Shown one piece after another: positions 1 to 6,051 of a DNA stretch of 10,509 nucleotides. Position 1 is the stretch's first letter. Each line of letters opens with the position of its first letter. A program made the position numbers and the translations under genes. The DNA is taken from assembly GCA_016295375.1 (NCBI GenBank), contig JAEDLI010000082.1, forward strand, positions 1-10,509, in the 5' to 3' direction. The notes beneath the pieces are model-generated. The model did no database searches and was not told where the DNA came from. It saw only the letters and a list, made by a program, of their open reading frames with translations. The stretch is from Fibrobacter sp. Lineage in GTDB: Bacteria; Fibrobacterota; Fibrobacteria; Fibrobacterales; Fibrobacteraceae.

Positions 1-1
1 G

Positions 2-124
2 GTGGGTATTTCCAGCGGTGCAGCCCTCAGCGTAGCCATCGAAGAGGCAAAGCGACTTGAAGCCGACCCAAAGACCAAGCGCTATACGGACATGGACGAA
101 ATGTGGGCGGACTTGGATAAATGA
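2..124 (+). CDS. RelB/DinJ-family antitoxin, C-terminal part (5' end outside window)
   Basis: The reading frame is open from the window edge to a TGA at 122-124 and gives 40 residues. They end in a typical RelB/DinJ tail: an A-I-E-E-A-K-R helix, a D-P-x-x-K-x-Y turn and then T-D-M-D-E-M-W-A-D-L-D-K. In this family the C-terminal half wraps and neutralises a RelE/YafQ-type ribosome-dependent mRNA interferase, while the missing N-terminal half is a ribbon-helix-helix DNA-binding domain that autoregulates the operon. The stop overlaps an ATG (ATGA at 121-124), the usual DinJ-YafQ coupling, but the toxin that should follow is reduced to a remnant. The antitoxin is therefore probably an orphan here. 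The first residues, V-G-I-S-S-G-A-A, recall a cysteine synthase motif, but the rest does not fit that enzyme. Confidence 0.7.
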   Translation: MGISSGAALSVAIEEAKRLEADPKTKRYTDMDEMWADLDK

Positions 125-160
125 GATACTGGAACACACTCCGACTTATTCGGGAAATAG
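121..160 (+). pseudogene. Remnant of YafQ-type mRNA interferase toxin (internal deletion)
   Basis: Directly after the antitoxin stop, the frame starting at 125 reads D-T-G-T-H-S-D-L-F-G-K and stops with TAG at 158-160. This matches the C-terminus of YafQ-family toxins; E. coli YafQ ends in T-G-T-H-A-A-L-F-G, where the His is a catalytic residue. The ATG at 121 (codons ATG AGA TAC, M-R-Y) overlaps the antitoxin stop as a toxin start should, but it lies in a different frame from the remnant. The simplest reading is an out-of-frame deletion of most of the roughly 90-codon gene, with the junction near 126-131, leaving about three codons of the start and the last ten or so. It cannot encode a working nuclease. 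The identification rests on an 11-residue match, so it is an inference supported by position next to the antitoxin. Confidence 0.6.
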
Positions 161-219
161 AATCGACGAGGGGTCGCTTGAGGAAGCGGTAAGCCTCGAG
201 AAAAAATTTGAAAAAGGTA

Positions 220-248
220 TTGACGGTCCAACGCCGAGAAGTTATATT
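220..248 (+). promoter_or_regulatory. Sigma70-type promoter of the PD-(D/E)XK gene
   Basis: TTGACG at 220-225 and TATATT at 243-248 are separated by exactly 17 bases. The tRNA-Ala gene in this window has the same two hexamers at the same spacing. The predicted start of transcription is near 255, which gives a leader of about 58 bases before the ATG at 313. The promoter lies in the debris between the toxin remnant and the nuclease gene. Confidence 0.65.
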
Positions 249-312
249 TAGTGCACAAGTGAATAGAACCAAACCCCGCCTTTTCAAGCATGTAGGCGGA
301 GAGGAGCGAAAG

Positions 313-1239
313 ATGAATAAAAATAAGTCACTCGAGGACTATCTCGTGAAGCCGGGCGAACAAAGCCCCTTCGCAAACCTGCTGGTCGATTTGGCTTTTA
401 AGAAAGCCTTTGACCCAGACAAGCCCACCAGCCGTGAAAACCTCGTAAACCTGCTGAACGACCTGCTTGCGCCGCAACTCAAGCGGCCTATCAAAAACGT
501 GTGGACGCGCAACGTGGCGAAGAACCTGAGCGGGAGCAGGGCCTCGCGCACGGCGATTTTCGACTTGCACTGCGAGGACGACGCCGGAGAACTCATTGAA
601 ATCGAGGTGCAGATTCGTAAACTGGACAACTTTCTGAAACGCCTCGCGTTCTACGCCAGCGAAATGGTGGCGAACCAGGCCGAACTTGGAATTGGTTGGA
701 AATTCGACATCAAGCCGACCTATGTTATCGCCATCACGCGGCACCGGATGTTTGAAGACGAGCGGATTGTCCACCGTGCGACCGTGACCGACCTCGAAAC
801 AAAAGAAAAGTTCATGGATTCGTTTAATTTTACCGTCGTCGAACTTGCGAAAGTTCCCTTTTTTATCGAATCGAAGTCCGACAGCCTGAGCAAATGGCTT
901 TTCTTCTTCCGCTACTTGAGCCGTTTGCGAGAATTACCCGCGGAGCTTGGAGAACGCAAGTTCAAACAGTTGACAGAAAGTTCAAAAGTGTCTAAGTTTA
1001 GCAAAGAAGAATTCGAGGCCTACCAGAAGATGTTTCACGCAGAATGGGATCACAACGCCCTGAAAAACAGTTTCTTCGAGGAATTCGCAGACGACATCAA
1101 TGCGAAGGTTGAAGAACGTGCTCGTGAAATCGCCAAGCGGATGATCGCCGACGGCAAGCTGTCCAATGAGGAAATCGCCACCTATTCCGGCCTTTCTGTC
1201 GAAGACGTCGTCGTCCTGCGCAGCCAGGCAGAAGCCTGA
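313..1239 (+). CDS. PD-(D/E)XK nuclease family transposase / Rpn-like protein
   Basis: The protein has 308 residues. The start at 313 is chosen because GGAG at 303-306 sits six bases upstream; in-frame ATG 208 would overlap the promoter and add unrelated residues. The N-terminus (about 17-52) has the A-N-L-L-V-D-L-A-F-K-K-A-F stretch and N-L-L-N-D-L-L helix typical of the PDDEXK_2 transposase family. The nuclease core follows: Asp84 in F-D-L-H-C, then E98-V-Q100, the family's D...ExQ variant of PD-(D/E)XK. Residues 266-308 hold a charged helix and a small helix-turn-helix-like tail (E-E-I-A-T-Y-S-G-L-S-V-E-D-V). Related Rpn proteins promote RecA-independent recombination and occur in many copies per genome. 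No inverted repeats are evident around the gene, so mobility is not demonstrated. It has its own promoter and no partner gene. Confidence 0.85.
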   Translation: MNKNKSLEDYLVKPGEQSPFANLLVDLAFKKAFDPDKPTSRENLVNLLNDLLAPQLKRPIKNVWTRNVAKNLSGSRASRTAIFDLHCEDDAGELIEIEVQIRKLDNFLKRLAFYASEMVANQAELGIGWKFDIKPTYVIAITRHRMFEDERIVHRATVTDLETKEKFMDSFNFTVVELAKVPFFIESKSDSLSKWLFFFRYLSRLRELPAELGERKFKQLTESSKVSKFSKEEFEAYQKMFHAEWDHNALKNSFFEEFADDINAKVEERAREIAKRMIADGKLSNEEIATYSGLSVEDVVVLRSQAEA

Positions 1240-1332
1240 TTTTACGCCGAGCAGTCGTGTCGGCGCGGGAGCGACGGGCCGCCCACAACAAAGGGTGTTT
1301 AACAGCATCGAACCCAGAACAGGGGTTATCGC

Positions 1333-1361
1333 TTGACGGGAATAGGCAAATTTCATATATT
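1333..1361 (+). promoter_or_regulatory. Sigma70-type promoter of tRNA-Ala
   Basis: TTGACG at 1333-1338 and TATATT at 1356-1361 are 17 bases apart, which places the start of transcription near 1368, about seven bases before the mature tRNA. A small inverted repeat (AACCC 1311-1315, GGGTT 1323-1327) lies just upstream of the -35. The hexamers and spacing are identical to those of the promoter at 220-248. Confidence 0.75.
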
Positions 1362-1374
1362 TGGCTCACCTAAA

Positions 1375-1447
1375 GGGGATATAGCTCAGTTGGTAGAGCG
1401 ACAGGTTCGCAATCTGTAGGTCATGGGTTCGACTCCCACTATCTCCA
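1375..1447 (+). tRNA. tRNA-Ala (anticodon CGC)
   Basis: The 73-base gene folds as a cloverleaf. The acceptor stem is 1375-1381 with 1440-1446, and includes the G3-U70 wobble that is the main identity element of alanine tRNAs. The D stem is GCTC/GAGC (1384-1387, 1396-1399). The anticodon stem is 1401-1405/1413-1417, with loop TTCGCAA giving anticodon CGC at 1408-1410. The T arm is 1423-1439 with loop TTCGACT. The discriminator base is A (1447) and CCA is not encoded. The outermost T-stem pair (49:65, positions 1423 and 1439) is an A-C mismatch, a small oddity. The tRNA would read GCG alanine codons and is a single-gene transcription unit. Confidence 0.95.
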
Positions 1448-1449
1448 CT

Positions 1450-1483
1450 CAAAAGGCTGGCAAAATGCCAGCCTTTTGTTTTT
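1450..1483 (+). terminator. Rho-independent terminator after tRNA-Ala, possibly bidirectional
   Basis: A perfect 12-bp stem (1451-1462 with 1466-1477, core GGCTGGC/GCCAGCC) has an AAA loop and is closed by a further C-G pair (1450/1478). It is followed by five T at 1479-1483. The A4 at the foot of the stem becomes a T4 tract on the minus strand, so it may also stop the convergent guaB-to-ahbAB transcript, whose last stop codon lies only 28 bases away. Confidence 0.9.
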
Positions 1484-1510
1484 GAGTTTTGCCCAATAAT
1501 CAATCCCTGC

Positions 1511-2458
1511 CTAGGCAAAATAGACGAAACTGGTCTTTTTCAGTTCCTTCAGGGACGTCAGCACCGCATGGTCCGGGCCGTTCAGGGCAGACAGCGCCGA
1601 CCCGATGCTCTGCTCCAGTTCGGCTTCACTTTGCCCGTGGAACATGGCGTAAACATTATAGGGGAAACCTTCAAAAGGGCTGCGCTCGTAGCAGTGGGAA
1701 ACGTGAGGGTTTTCGGCCAACAACGCTCCCGCCCGTTCCGTGTCCGCGACGGCAAGGCACACCATGGCGTTTGCGTCAAAACCCGCCTGCTGGTGTCTGA
1801 GGACCGCCCCGAATCTGCGCATGATTTTCCGGTCCAGGTCACCGCGGATTTCGGCGACGTCTATTCCCAAATCAGAGAAGGGCGTTTTGGTGTGGGGAAT
1901 ATCCTGGCACAGGAGGTTGATCCGGCGACGGTCCTTTGCTTCGGGGACAAAGGGTTCGGCACCTTTCGAATCCAGCTTATCAACAACCTTACGTTCCGTG
2001 GCCTGGCCCGACGCAGACTTCATCACCGTATTGATTTTGAACATTTTGCTGGCCGAGAGCACATGGGCATCGTGCAGGGCCGTTTCCGCCTCCAGGCCCT
2101 GGACCGTTTCCTGAATTTCGGATTCCGACCGGGCGATGACGGTGAACCAAACGTTGTAGGCGTGACTGCGGACATAGTTGTGTGTGATGGCAGGAATCTT
2201 ATCCACCGCCGCAGCAAAACTTTCCAGTTCATTTTCGCCCACCACTCCCGCGCAGAGTCTGGAGATGTAGCCCAACCTGCGGGAGTCATAGACGCCACCC
2301 AGACGACGGATGACGCCGGACTTGCGAAGGCGTTCCACGCTATCGAAAGCCTCTTCTTCTGAAACGCCAAGAAGCCTTCCCAGCGCGGCGTAGGGGCGTT
2401 CTTCTAGCGGGAAACCGTCCTGGACAATTTCCAGAATTTTCCGGTCTAGAGTTTCCAC
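1511..2458 (-). CDS. Siroheme decarboxylase, fused AhbA-AhbB-like (Lrp/AsnC fold)
   Basis: The protein has 315 residues and starts at GTG 2458, with AGGGG seven bases upstream. It consists of two tandem Lrp/AsnC-like modules, each a winged-helix-like region plus a ligand-binding domain. The first (about 1-150) carries I-R-R-L-G-G-V-Y-D-S-R-R-L-G-Y, T-H-N-Y-V-R and Y-N-V-W-F-T, as in AhbA/NirD-type proteins. The second (about 175-315) carries R-R-F-G-A-V-L-R-H-Q-Q-A-G-F, H-C-Y-E-R and F-P-Y-N-V-Y-A-M-F-H-G, and ends in E-L-K-K-T-S-F-V-Y-F, as in AhbB/NirL. AhbA and AhbB normally form a heterodimer that decarboxylates siroheme to 12,18-didecarboxysiroheme, the first step of the siroheme-dependent heme route (or d1 heme in nir clusters). 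Here both halves are in one chain. The gene overlaps the upstream nucleotidyltransferase by 13 bases. Automatic pipelines may call it an AsnC regulator; the conserved ligand-site motifs favour the enzyme. Confidence 0.85.
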   Translation of the reverse strand: METLDRKILEIVQDGFPLEERPYAALGRLLGVSEEEAFDSVERLRKSGVIRRLGGVYDSRRLGYISRLCAGVVGENELESFAAAVDKIPAITHNYVRSHAYNVWFTVIARSESEIQETVQGLEAETALHDAHVLSASKMFKINTVMKSASGQATERKVVDKLDSKGAEPFVPEAKDRRRINLLCQDIPHTKTPFSDLGIDVAEIRGDLDRKIMRRFGAVLRHQQAGFDANAMVCLAVADTERAGALLAENPHVSHCYERSPFEGFPYNVYAMFHGQSEAELEQSIGSALSALNGPDHAVLTSLKELKKTSFVYFA

Positions 2459-3408
2459 GAGAATCCCCTACCCCGGATTTCGTCCTTCACGGTTTCGCCC
2501 GCCTGGACAGCAGCTCCCGCAAACAAGATGGAGTTTTCCACACGAGCGCCTTCGGGCAATTCCACTCCATTTTGGACAACTGAGCAGCCGACCTTCGAAT
2601 CGCGACTCTGCACCGTTGAATGCTGATGGTCGCCGACCCAGCTGTTCAGCCCCAACTCCTGCAGGCGGGCGTCGCAGGCGGCTTTCAGGCCCGCGGGGCT
2701 TCCCATGTCTATCCAGGTGGCGTCCATCTGGCTGCAGTCCACATAAATCGGGTGACCCGCCGCAAGCTCCTGTTTCCAGAATTCCCGGATGTCAAATTCG
2801 CCGTCCTTGATGCGGGCAAGGGCCGCATCGCTGTACCAGGACACTCCCGAAAAGGTGGCGGGCTTGCCCTGTTCTGAACCAAAACGGCCCGCAACTCCTG
2901 CCAAGTGTCCGTTTCCGTCGACACGGAAGGTATTTACCTGAGGAAACTCCACCGCCAAGAGCGCCACGTCGCAGCGGTCGCGGCGGGCGTTCTCCATAAA
3001 TTTATTCAAGTCGAAACGACAGTAGGCGTCGCCGTTCATCACCAGGAGCCCGCCGCGGAAACCTTCGTTGTATATGCGTTTCAGGGGGCCAGCGGTCCCG
3101 AGGATTTCCGGCTCTTCCCAGACCTTCTCGAACCCGAGACGCGCACCTTCGGCTATCACCTGTTCTGCAAGATAATGGGCGTTGGCGTGGAGACGCACAG
3201 GCCCAAGTTCCCTGGCGCGAATCGCCTGGATTTCCAGGATGCTCTTATCCACCACAGGCACCAACGGCTTGGGCATGTCTTCGGTCAAGGGCCGAAGCCT
3301 CGTGCCGAGGCCAGCCGCAAGAATCAAGACGTTGAGTTTTTCCCTTTCCAAATTCTTCTCTTTCGTTTCGTTATAATAAGGGCCAAGTAAAAAACGCCCA
3401 CAGGCCAT
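2446..3408 (-). CDS. NDP-sugar-type nucleotidyltransferase (MurU / Glc-1-P or Man-1-P transferase-like)
   Basis: The protein has 320 residues from ATG 3408. It has a Rossmann-like nucleotidyltransferase domain with the signature A-A-G-L-G-T-R-L-R-P-L-T (31-42), P-K-P-L-V-P (46-51), G-T-A-G-P-L-K (104-110), the metal-binding N-G-D-A-Y (125-129, Asp127) and W-I-D-M-G-S-P (232-238, Asp234). A short C-terminal region (about 265-315) looks like a few left-handed beta-helix turns. The family transfers NMP from an NTP to a sugar 1-phosphate; the substrate cannot be read from the sequence, and MurU, HddC, RmlA-like and GDP-mannose enzymes are all possible. The start is uncertain: ATG 3408 lacks a clear ribosome site and adds about 24 residues before the domain, whereas TTG 3349-3351 follows AAAGAG. 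The gene lies 37 bases after guaB and overlaps the decarboxylase gene, so it is probably the middle gene of one operon. Confidence 0.85.
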   Translation of the reverse strand: MACGRFLLGPYYNETKEKNLEREKLNVLILAAGLGTRLRPLTEDMPKPLVPVVDKSILEIQAIRARELGPVRLHANAHYLAEQVIAEGARLGFEKVWEEPEILGTAGPLKRIYNEGFRGGLLVMNGDAYCRFDLNKFMENARRDRCDVALLAVEFPQVNTFRVDGNGHLAGVAGRFGSEQGKPATFSGVSWYSDAALARIKDGEFDIREFWKQELAAGHPIYVDCSQMDATWIDMGSPAGLKAACDARLQELGLNSWVGDHQHSTVQSRDSKVGCSVVQNGVELPEGARVENSILFAGAAVQAGETVKDEIRGRGFSWKL

Positions 3409-3445
3409 ACCCGAGGACGTTAAAAATAATCAAACCATCACGGGA

Positions 3446-4903
3446 CTACTCGCCGGTGCGGTAGTTGGGGGCTTCCTTGGTAATCGTCACGTCGTGGGGG
3501 TGAGATTCGCGGAGGCCTGCACCCGTAATGCGCACGAAGGTCGCCTTCTTGTAAAGTTCTTCCAAGTTGGCAGCACCGGCATAACCCATGGCAGAGTGGA
3601 TACCGCCAATCAGCTGGTAAACGGTGTCGCGGAGGGGGCCCTTGTAGGGCACGCGGCCTTCGATGCCTTCGGGAACGAACTTGCGGGGTTCCTGCACGCC
3701 ACCCTGGAAGTAGCGGTCGGCAGAACCTGCCTTCATGGCACCGAGGGAACCCATACCGCGGTAGCTCTTGTAGCTACGGCCATCGGCGAGAATGACTTCG
3801 CCCGGAGCTTCTTCGGTTCCGGCAAAGAGGGAACCCACCATCACAGCGTGGCCACCAGCGGCCAAGGCCTTCACGATGTCGCCCGAGAACTTGAGGCCAC
3901 CGTCGGCAATGATCTTCACGCCCACCTTGCGGGCCATCTTGCCGCATTCCACCACGGCGGAGAACTGGGGGTAACCCACGCCCGCCACGATACGGGTGGT
4001 GCAGATAGAACCAGGACCGATACCCACCTTCACGATGTTGGCGCCGCACTTGGCCAGTTCCGCAACCGCTTCGGGAGTGCAGACGTTGCCTGCGCAAATC
4101 GTGAGCTTCGGATACTTCTTGCGGACAGTCTTCACCATGTTGCGCACGCCGATGTGGTGGCCGTGAGCCGTATCGATAATGAGCATGTCCACGCCGGCGT
4201 CCACCAGGGCGGCCACGCGTTCGAGAGTATTTGCAGACGTGCTTACAGCGGCACCCACCAACAGCTGGCCGTTCTTGTCGAGGCTAGCGTTGGGGTTGTT
4301 TTCGCGCTTCAAGATGTCCGTCATGGTGATAAGGCCCTTCAAGGCGCCCGAAGCGTCCACCAGCGGGAGCTTCTCGATGCGCTTTTCGGCGAGGATTTCC
4401 TTGGCCTTGGCAAGGCTCACCTTGGGGCTTGCCGTCACCGGATTCTTGGTCATCACGGTGCGGATCTTCGCGTTCATGTCGCTCACGGTGCGCAGGTCGC
4501 GGCTGGTGAGCATACCCACAAGTTTACCCTTCGAGAGAATCGGGAAACCGCTCACCTTGTTGCGGGCGCGGAGTTCAAAAGCGGCAGAAACCGGCTGATC
4601 AGCATCCAGGGTCACCGGATTCACAACGATACCGGACTGCCACCGCTTGACCTTGCGGACCTCTTCGGCCTGATCTTCCACGCTCATGTTCTTGTGGATG
4701 ATGCCGATACCGCCCTGCAGGGCGAGGGAAATGGCCAAAGGAGCCGTAGTCACGGTGTCCATGGCGGCACTGATGATAGGAATGTTCAGCTTGATGTTGG
4801 GAGCGAGCTGGGTGCTCACGTCGGTCTGGGCCGGCAAAACAGAAGATTCAGCGGGAACAAGAAGGACGTCGTCAAACGTCAGGGCTTCTGGCAAAAGTTT
4901 CAT
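3446..4903 (-). CDS. guaB: Inosine-5'-monophosphate dehydrogenase
   Basis: The protein has 485 residues, the usual full length. It oxidises IMP to XMP with NAD+, the committed step to guanine nucleotides, in the cytoplasm. The TIM barrel starts at E-A-L-T-F-D-D-V-L-L-V-P. Two CBS domains, about 92-202, are inserted in the barrel and allow nucleotide regulation. The catalytic loop G-I-G-P-G-S-I-C-T-T-R places the thioimidate cysteine at 301. I-A-D-G-G-L is at 332-337 and the G-M-G-S phosphate-binding loop at 383-386. The mobile flap motif has Arg417 and Tyr420 (G-R-V-P-Y-K-G). AGAGG stands ahead of ATG 4903. The gene is first in a likely three-gene minus-strand operon and is divergent from the TM2-rdgB pair. 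Confidence 0.98.
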   Translation of the reverse strand: MKLLPEALTFDDVLLVPAESSVLPAQTDVSTQLAPNIKLNIPIISAAMDTVTTAPLAISLALQGGIGIIHKNMSVEDQAEEVRKVKRWQSGIVVNPVTLDADQPVSAAFELRARNKVSGFPILSKGKLVGMLTSRDLRTVSDMNAKIRTVMTKNPVTASPKVSLAKAKEILAEKRIEKLPLVDASGALKGLITMTDILKRENNPNASLDKNGQLLVGAAVSTSANTLERVAALVDAGVDMLIIDTAHGHHIGVRNMVKTVRKKYPKLTICAGNVCTPEAVAELAKCGANIVKVGIGPGSICTTRIVAGVGYPQFSAVVECGKMARKVGVKIIADGGLKFSGDIVKALAAGGHAVMVGSLFAGTEEAPGEVILADGRSYKSYRGMGSLGAMKAGSADRYFQGGVQEPRKFVPEGIEGRVPYKGPLRDTVYQLIGGIHSAMGYAGAANLEELYKKATFVRITGAGLRESHPHDVTITKEAPNYRTGE

Positions 4904-4925
4904 AGTAGACCTCTTTTGCGTAGTA

Positions 4926-4937
4926 AATATAGAAAAA
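4926..4937 (-). promoter_or_regulatory. guaB -10 region within a T5-C-TATATT element
   Basis: The minus strand reads TTTTTCTATATT here, with TATATT at 4931-4926 as a good -10 and 22 bases to the guaB ATG. No convincing -35 stands 17 bases upstream; that place is taken by CCCTAG repeats. Exactly the same 12 bases precede the TM2 gene and the receptor gene. Confidence 0.55.
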
Positions 4938-4943
4938 AAGAGG

Positions 4944-4968
4944 CTAGGGTCTAGGGTTTAGGGGCTAG
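4944..4968 (-). repeat. CCCTARA/CCCTAG heptamer array upstream of guaB
   Basis: On the minus strand this reads CTAG, then CCCCTAAACCCTAG, then ACCCTAG: about three and a half heptamers of the pattern Y-C-C-T-A-R-N. It ends 6 bases before the T-tract of the guaB -10 element. The same 14-base family forms a longer array upstream of the omega-amidase gene, in the same orientation relative to its gene. Confidence 0.6.
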
Positions 4969-5060
4969 AAAAAAGCGTAAAAAAAGCTTTTTAAGACCAA
5001 CAAAAGGAAGGTTCCGGTCTTCAAACAATTAACCTTCATAGGCTTTTAGCGCCAATCTTC

Positions 5061-5072
5061 TTTTTCTATATT
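5061..5072 (+). promoter_or_regulatory. -10 region of the TM2-rdgB unit (T5-C-TATATT element)
   Basis: TTTTTCTATATT, with TATATT at 5067-5072, lies 23 bases before the ATG at 5096. No good -35 is visible at the expected distance. The 192-base spacer from guaB (4904-5095) also holds a palindromic A5-GC-T5 stretch near 4981-4992 and a possible AAGACC/GGTCTT stem at about 4993-5021, neither with an obvious role. Confidence 0.5.
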
Positions 5073-5095
5073 CCCACCCGCAACAAGGAGATTTT

Positions 5096-5287
5096 ATGGT
5101 CGCCGAAGGTGAACACAACAAGTGGATTGCGCTGGCCCTTTGTATTTTGCTCGGGTACCTGGGAATCCATCGCTTTTACGAAGGAAAAATCTGGACGGGA
5201 ATCCTCTGGCTCTGTACCGGTGGACTTTGTGGCGTCGGCATCGTGGTAGACGCCATCCTCATCGTGATGAAGCCGGAGAAGTACTGA
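5096..5287 (+). CDS. TM2 domain membrane protein
   Basis: The protein has 63 residues. AAGGAG at 5085-5090 sits five bases before the ATG. After a short polar N-terminus there are two hydrophobic segments (about 10-27 and 33-57). They are joined by G-Y-L-G-I-H-R-F-Y-E-G-K, the charged turn that defines the TM2 family, and followed by G-I-L-W-L-C-T-G-G-L-C-G-V-G-I-V-V-D-A. TM2 proteins are small two-helix inner membrane proteins of unknown biochemical role. This one consists of the domain alone. The stop is 13 bases before the rdgB start, so the two genes are almost certainly co-transcribed; no functional link between them is known to me. Confidence 0.85.
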   Translation: MVAEGEHNKWIALALCILLGYLGIHRFYEGKIWTGILWLCTGGLCGVGIVVDAILIVMKPEKY

Positions 5288-5300
5288 GTTGGAGTTCAAC

Positions 5301-5924
5301 GTGAAACACCTATTCGTCATCGCTACCGGAAGTGCCGGAAAAATTAGAGATTTCGCCCATATCCTTGGAACCGACCATTACGAATTCCAGACCTTGAAAG
5401 ACATCGGCTTTGACGGCGACATCGTAGAAGACGGCAAGACCTTTGCCGAAAACGCCATCATCAAGTCAAACACCACCGCCCGCTGGCTTATGGAACGGAG
5501 CATCGAAGCCACCGTGCTTGCCGACGATTCCGGACTGGAAGTTTTTGCCCTGAACGGGGAACCCGGAATCTACAGCGCCCGCTACAGCGGAGGCCATGGA
5601 AACGACATAAGCAACAACGAACTGCTCCTGAAAAAGCTGGAAAATATCGAAGACCGCAGAGCCCGTTACTTTTGCACCCTTTCGTACCAGACCGTTTCGC
5701 AAGTCGACGGCAAGTTCAGCATCAGTGAGCCCCGTATTTTCGAAGGGGAATGCCGAGGGACCATCAACCACGCCCCCGTAGGCGATATGGGCTTCGGCTA
5801 CGACCCGCTCTTTGTACCCGACGGCGAGACCCGCACCTTCGCCCAGATGGAACTGGAAGAGAAAAAGGCCATCAGCCACCGTGGAAACGCCATCCGCGCC
5901 CTGAAGGCGGCACTTGTAAAATAG
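5301..5924 (+). CDS. rdgB: Non-canonical purine NTP pyrophosphatase (dITP/XTP pyrophosphatase)
   Basis: The protein has 207 residues. GTG 5301 is preferred to TTG 5289 because GGAG at 5291-5294 is six bases upstream and the protein then begins M-K-H-L-F-V-I-A-T-G-S, as the family does. It hydrolyses ITP, dITP and XTP to the monophosphate plus pyrophosphate, which keeps deaminated purines out of DNA and RNA. Visible motifs are A-T-G-S-A-G-K (8-14), L-A-D-D-S-G-L-E-V (73-81, with the catalytic and metal-binding acidic pair), P-G-I-Y-S-A-R-Y-S-G (88-97), G-F-G-Y-D-P-L-F (164-171) and S-H-R-G-N-A (192-197). The gene is second in a two-gene unit after the TM2 gene and is divergent from guaB, whose substrate IMP is a precursor of ITP. 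Confidence 0.96.
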   Translation: MKHLFVIATGSAGKIRDFAHILGTDHYEFQTLKDIGFDGDIVEDGKTFAENAIIKSNTTARWLMERSIEATVLADDSGLEVFALNGEPGIYSARYSGGHGNDISNNELLLKKLENIEDRRARYFCTLSYQTVSQVDGKFSISEPRIFEGECRGTINHAPVGDMGFGYDPLFVPDGETRTFAQMELEEKKAISHRGNAIRALKAALVK

Positions 5925-5925
5925 T

Positions 5926-6051
5926 GCGAGCGGTCTTATTCTAGCGCAAACGGTCTTACGTGAGCCGGAACAGTCGATATTAATCGGCTGTGAAGGCGAG
6001 AGTGAGCGTAAACCGGAGAGACTGTCCCTGATTTTAGCGCGAACGGTCTTT
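5926..6051. repeat. Direct-repeat cluster between convergent rdgB and dipeptidase genes
   Basis: Two 20-base copies of the pattern TT-Y-TAGCGC-R-AACGGTCTT-W lie at 5939-5958 and 6032-6051 and agree at 17 of 20 positions. A shorter relative (GCGAGCGGTCTTA) is at 5926-5938. The 73 bases between hold a 9-bp hairpin (5970-5978 with 5983-5991, loop ATTA) and a competing ACAGTC (5970-5975) / GACTGT inverted repeat. The last copy runs into the stop codon of the dipeptidase gene. No T-run follows the hairpin, so it is not a classic terminator. Confidence 0.5.

Noticed and set aside
172..205. Inverted repeat CTTGAGG...CCTCGAG as a terminator of the toxin-antitoxin unit
   Set aside because: The stem has one wobble pair, a ten-base loop and an A-run instead of a T-run after it; not enough to call.
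57..251. 64-codon frame through the antitoxin end and the spacer (ending F-E-K-G-I-D-G-P-T-P-R-S-Y-I)
   Set aside because: It overlaps the antitoxin in another frame and runs through the promoter at 220-248; no ribosome site or family match.
208..312. Upstream ATG extension of the PD-(D/E)XK gene
   Set aside because: It would start before the predicted transcription start, has no ribosome site and adds unrelated residues; ATG 313 has GGAG at ideal spacing.
1245..1265. CGCCGA/TCGGCG hairpin after the PD-(D/E)XK gene as its terminator
   Set aside because: Only six pairs with a nine-base loop and no T-run; it may contribute, but it is not a supported terminator.
1568..2362. Plus-strand reading frame of 264 codons opposite the siroheme decarboxylase
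   Set aside because: Arg/Phe/His-rich antisense translation without motifs; the minus-strand protein is well recognised.
3494..4954. Long plus-strand reading frame of 486 codons opposite guaB
   Set aside because: It mirrors guaB in the complementary strand with a His/Ala/Gly-rich composition produced by codon bias; no domain is recognisable, and guaB is certain.
4944..4968. CRISPR-like or telomere origin for the CTAG-rich repeats
   Set aside because: Units are 7 or 14 bases with no spacers, and the flanks are ordinary chromosomal housekeeping genes.
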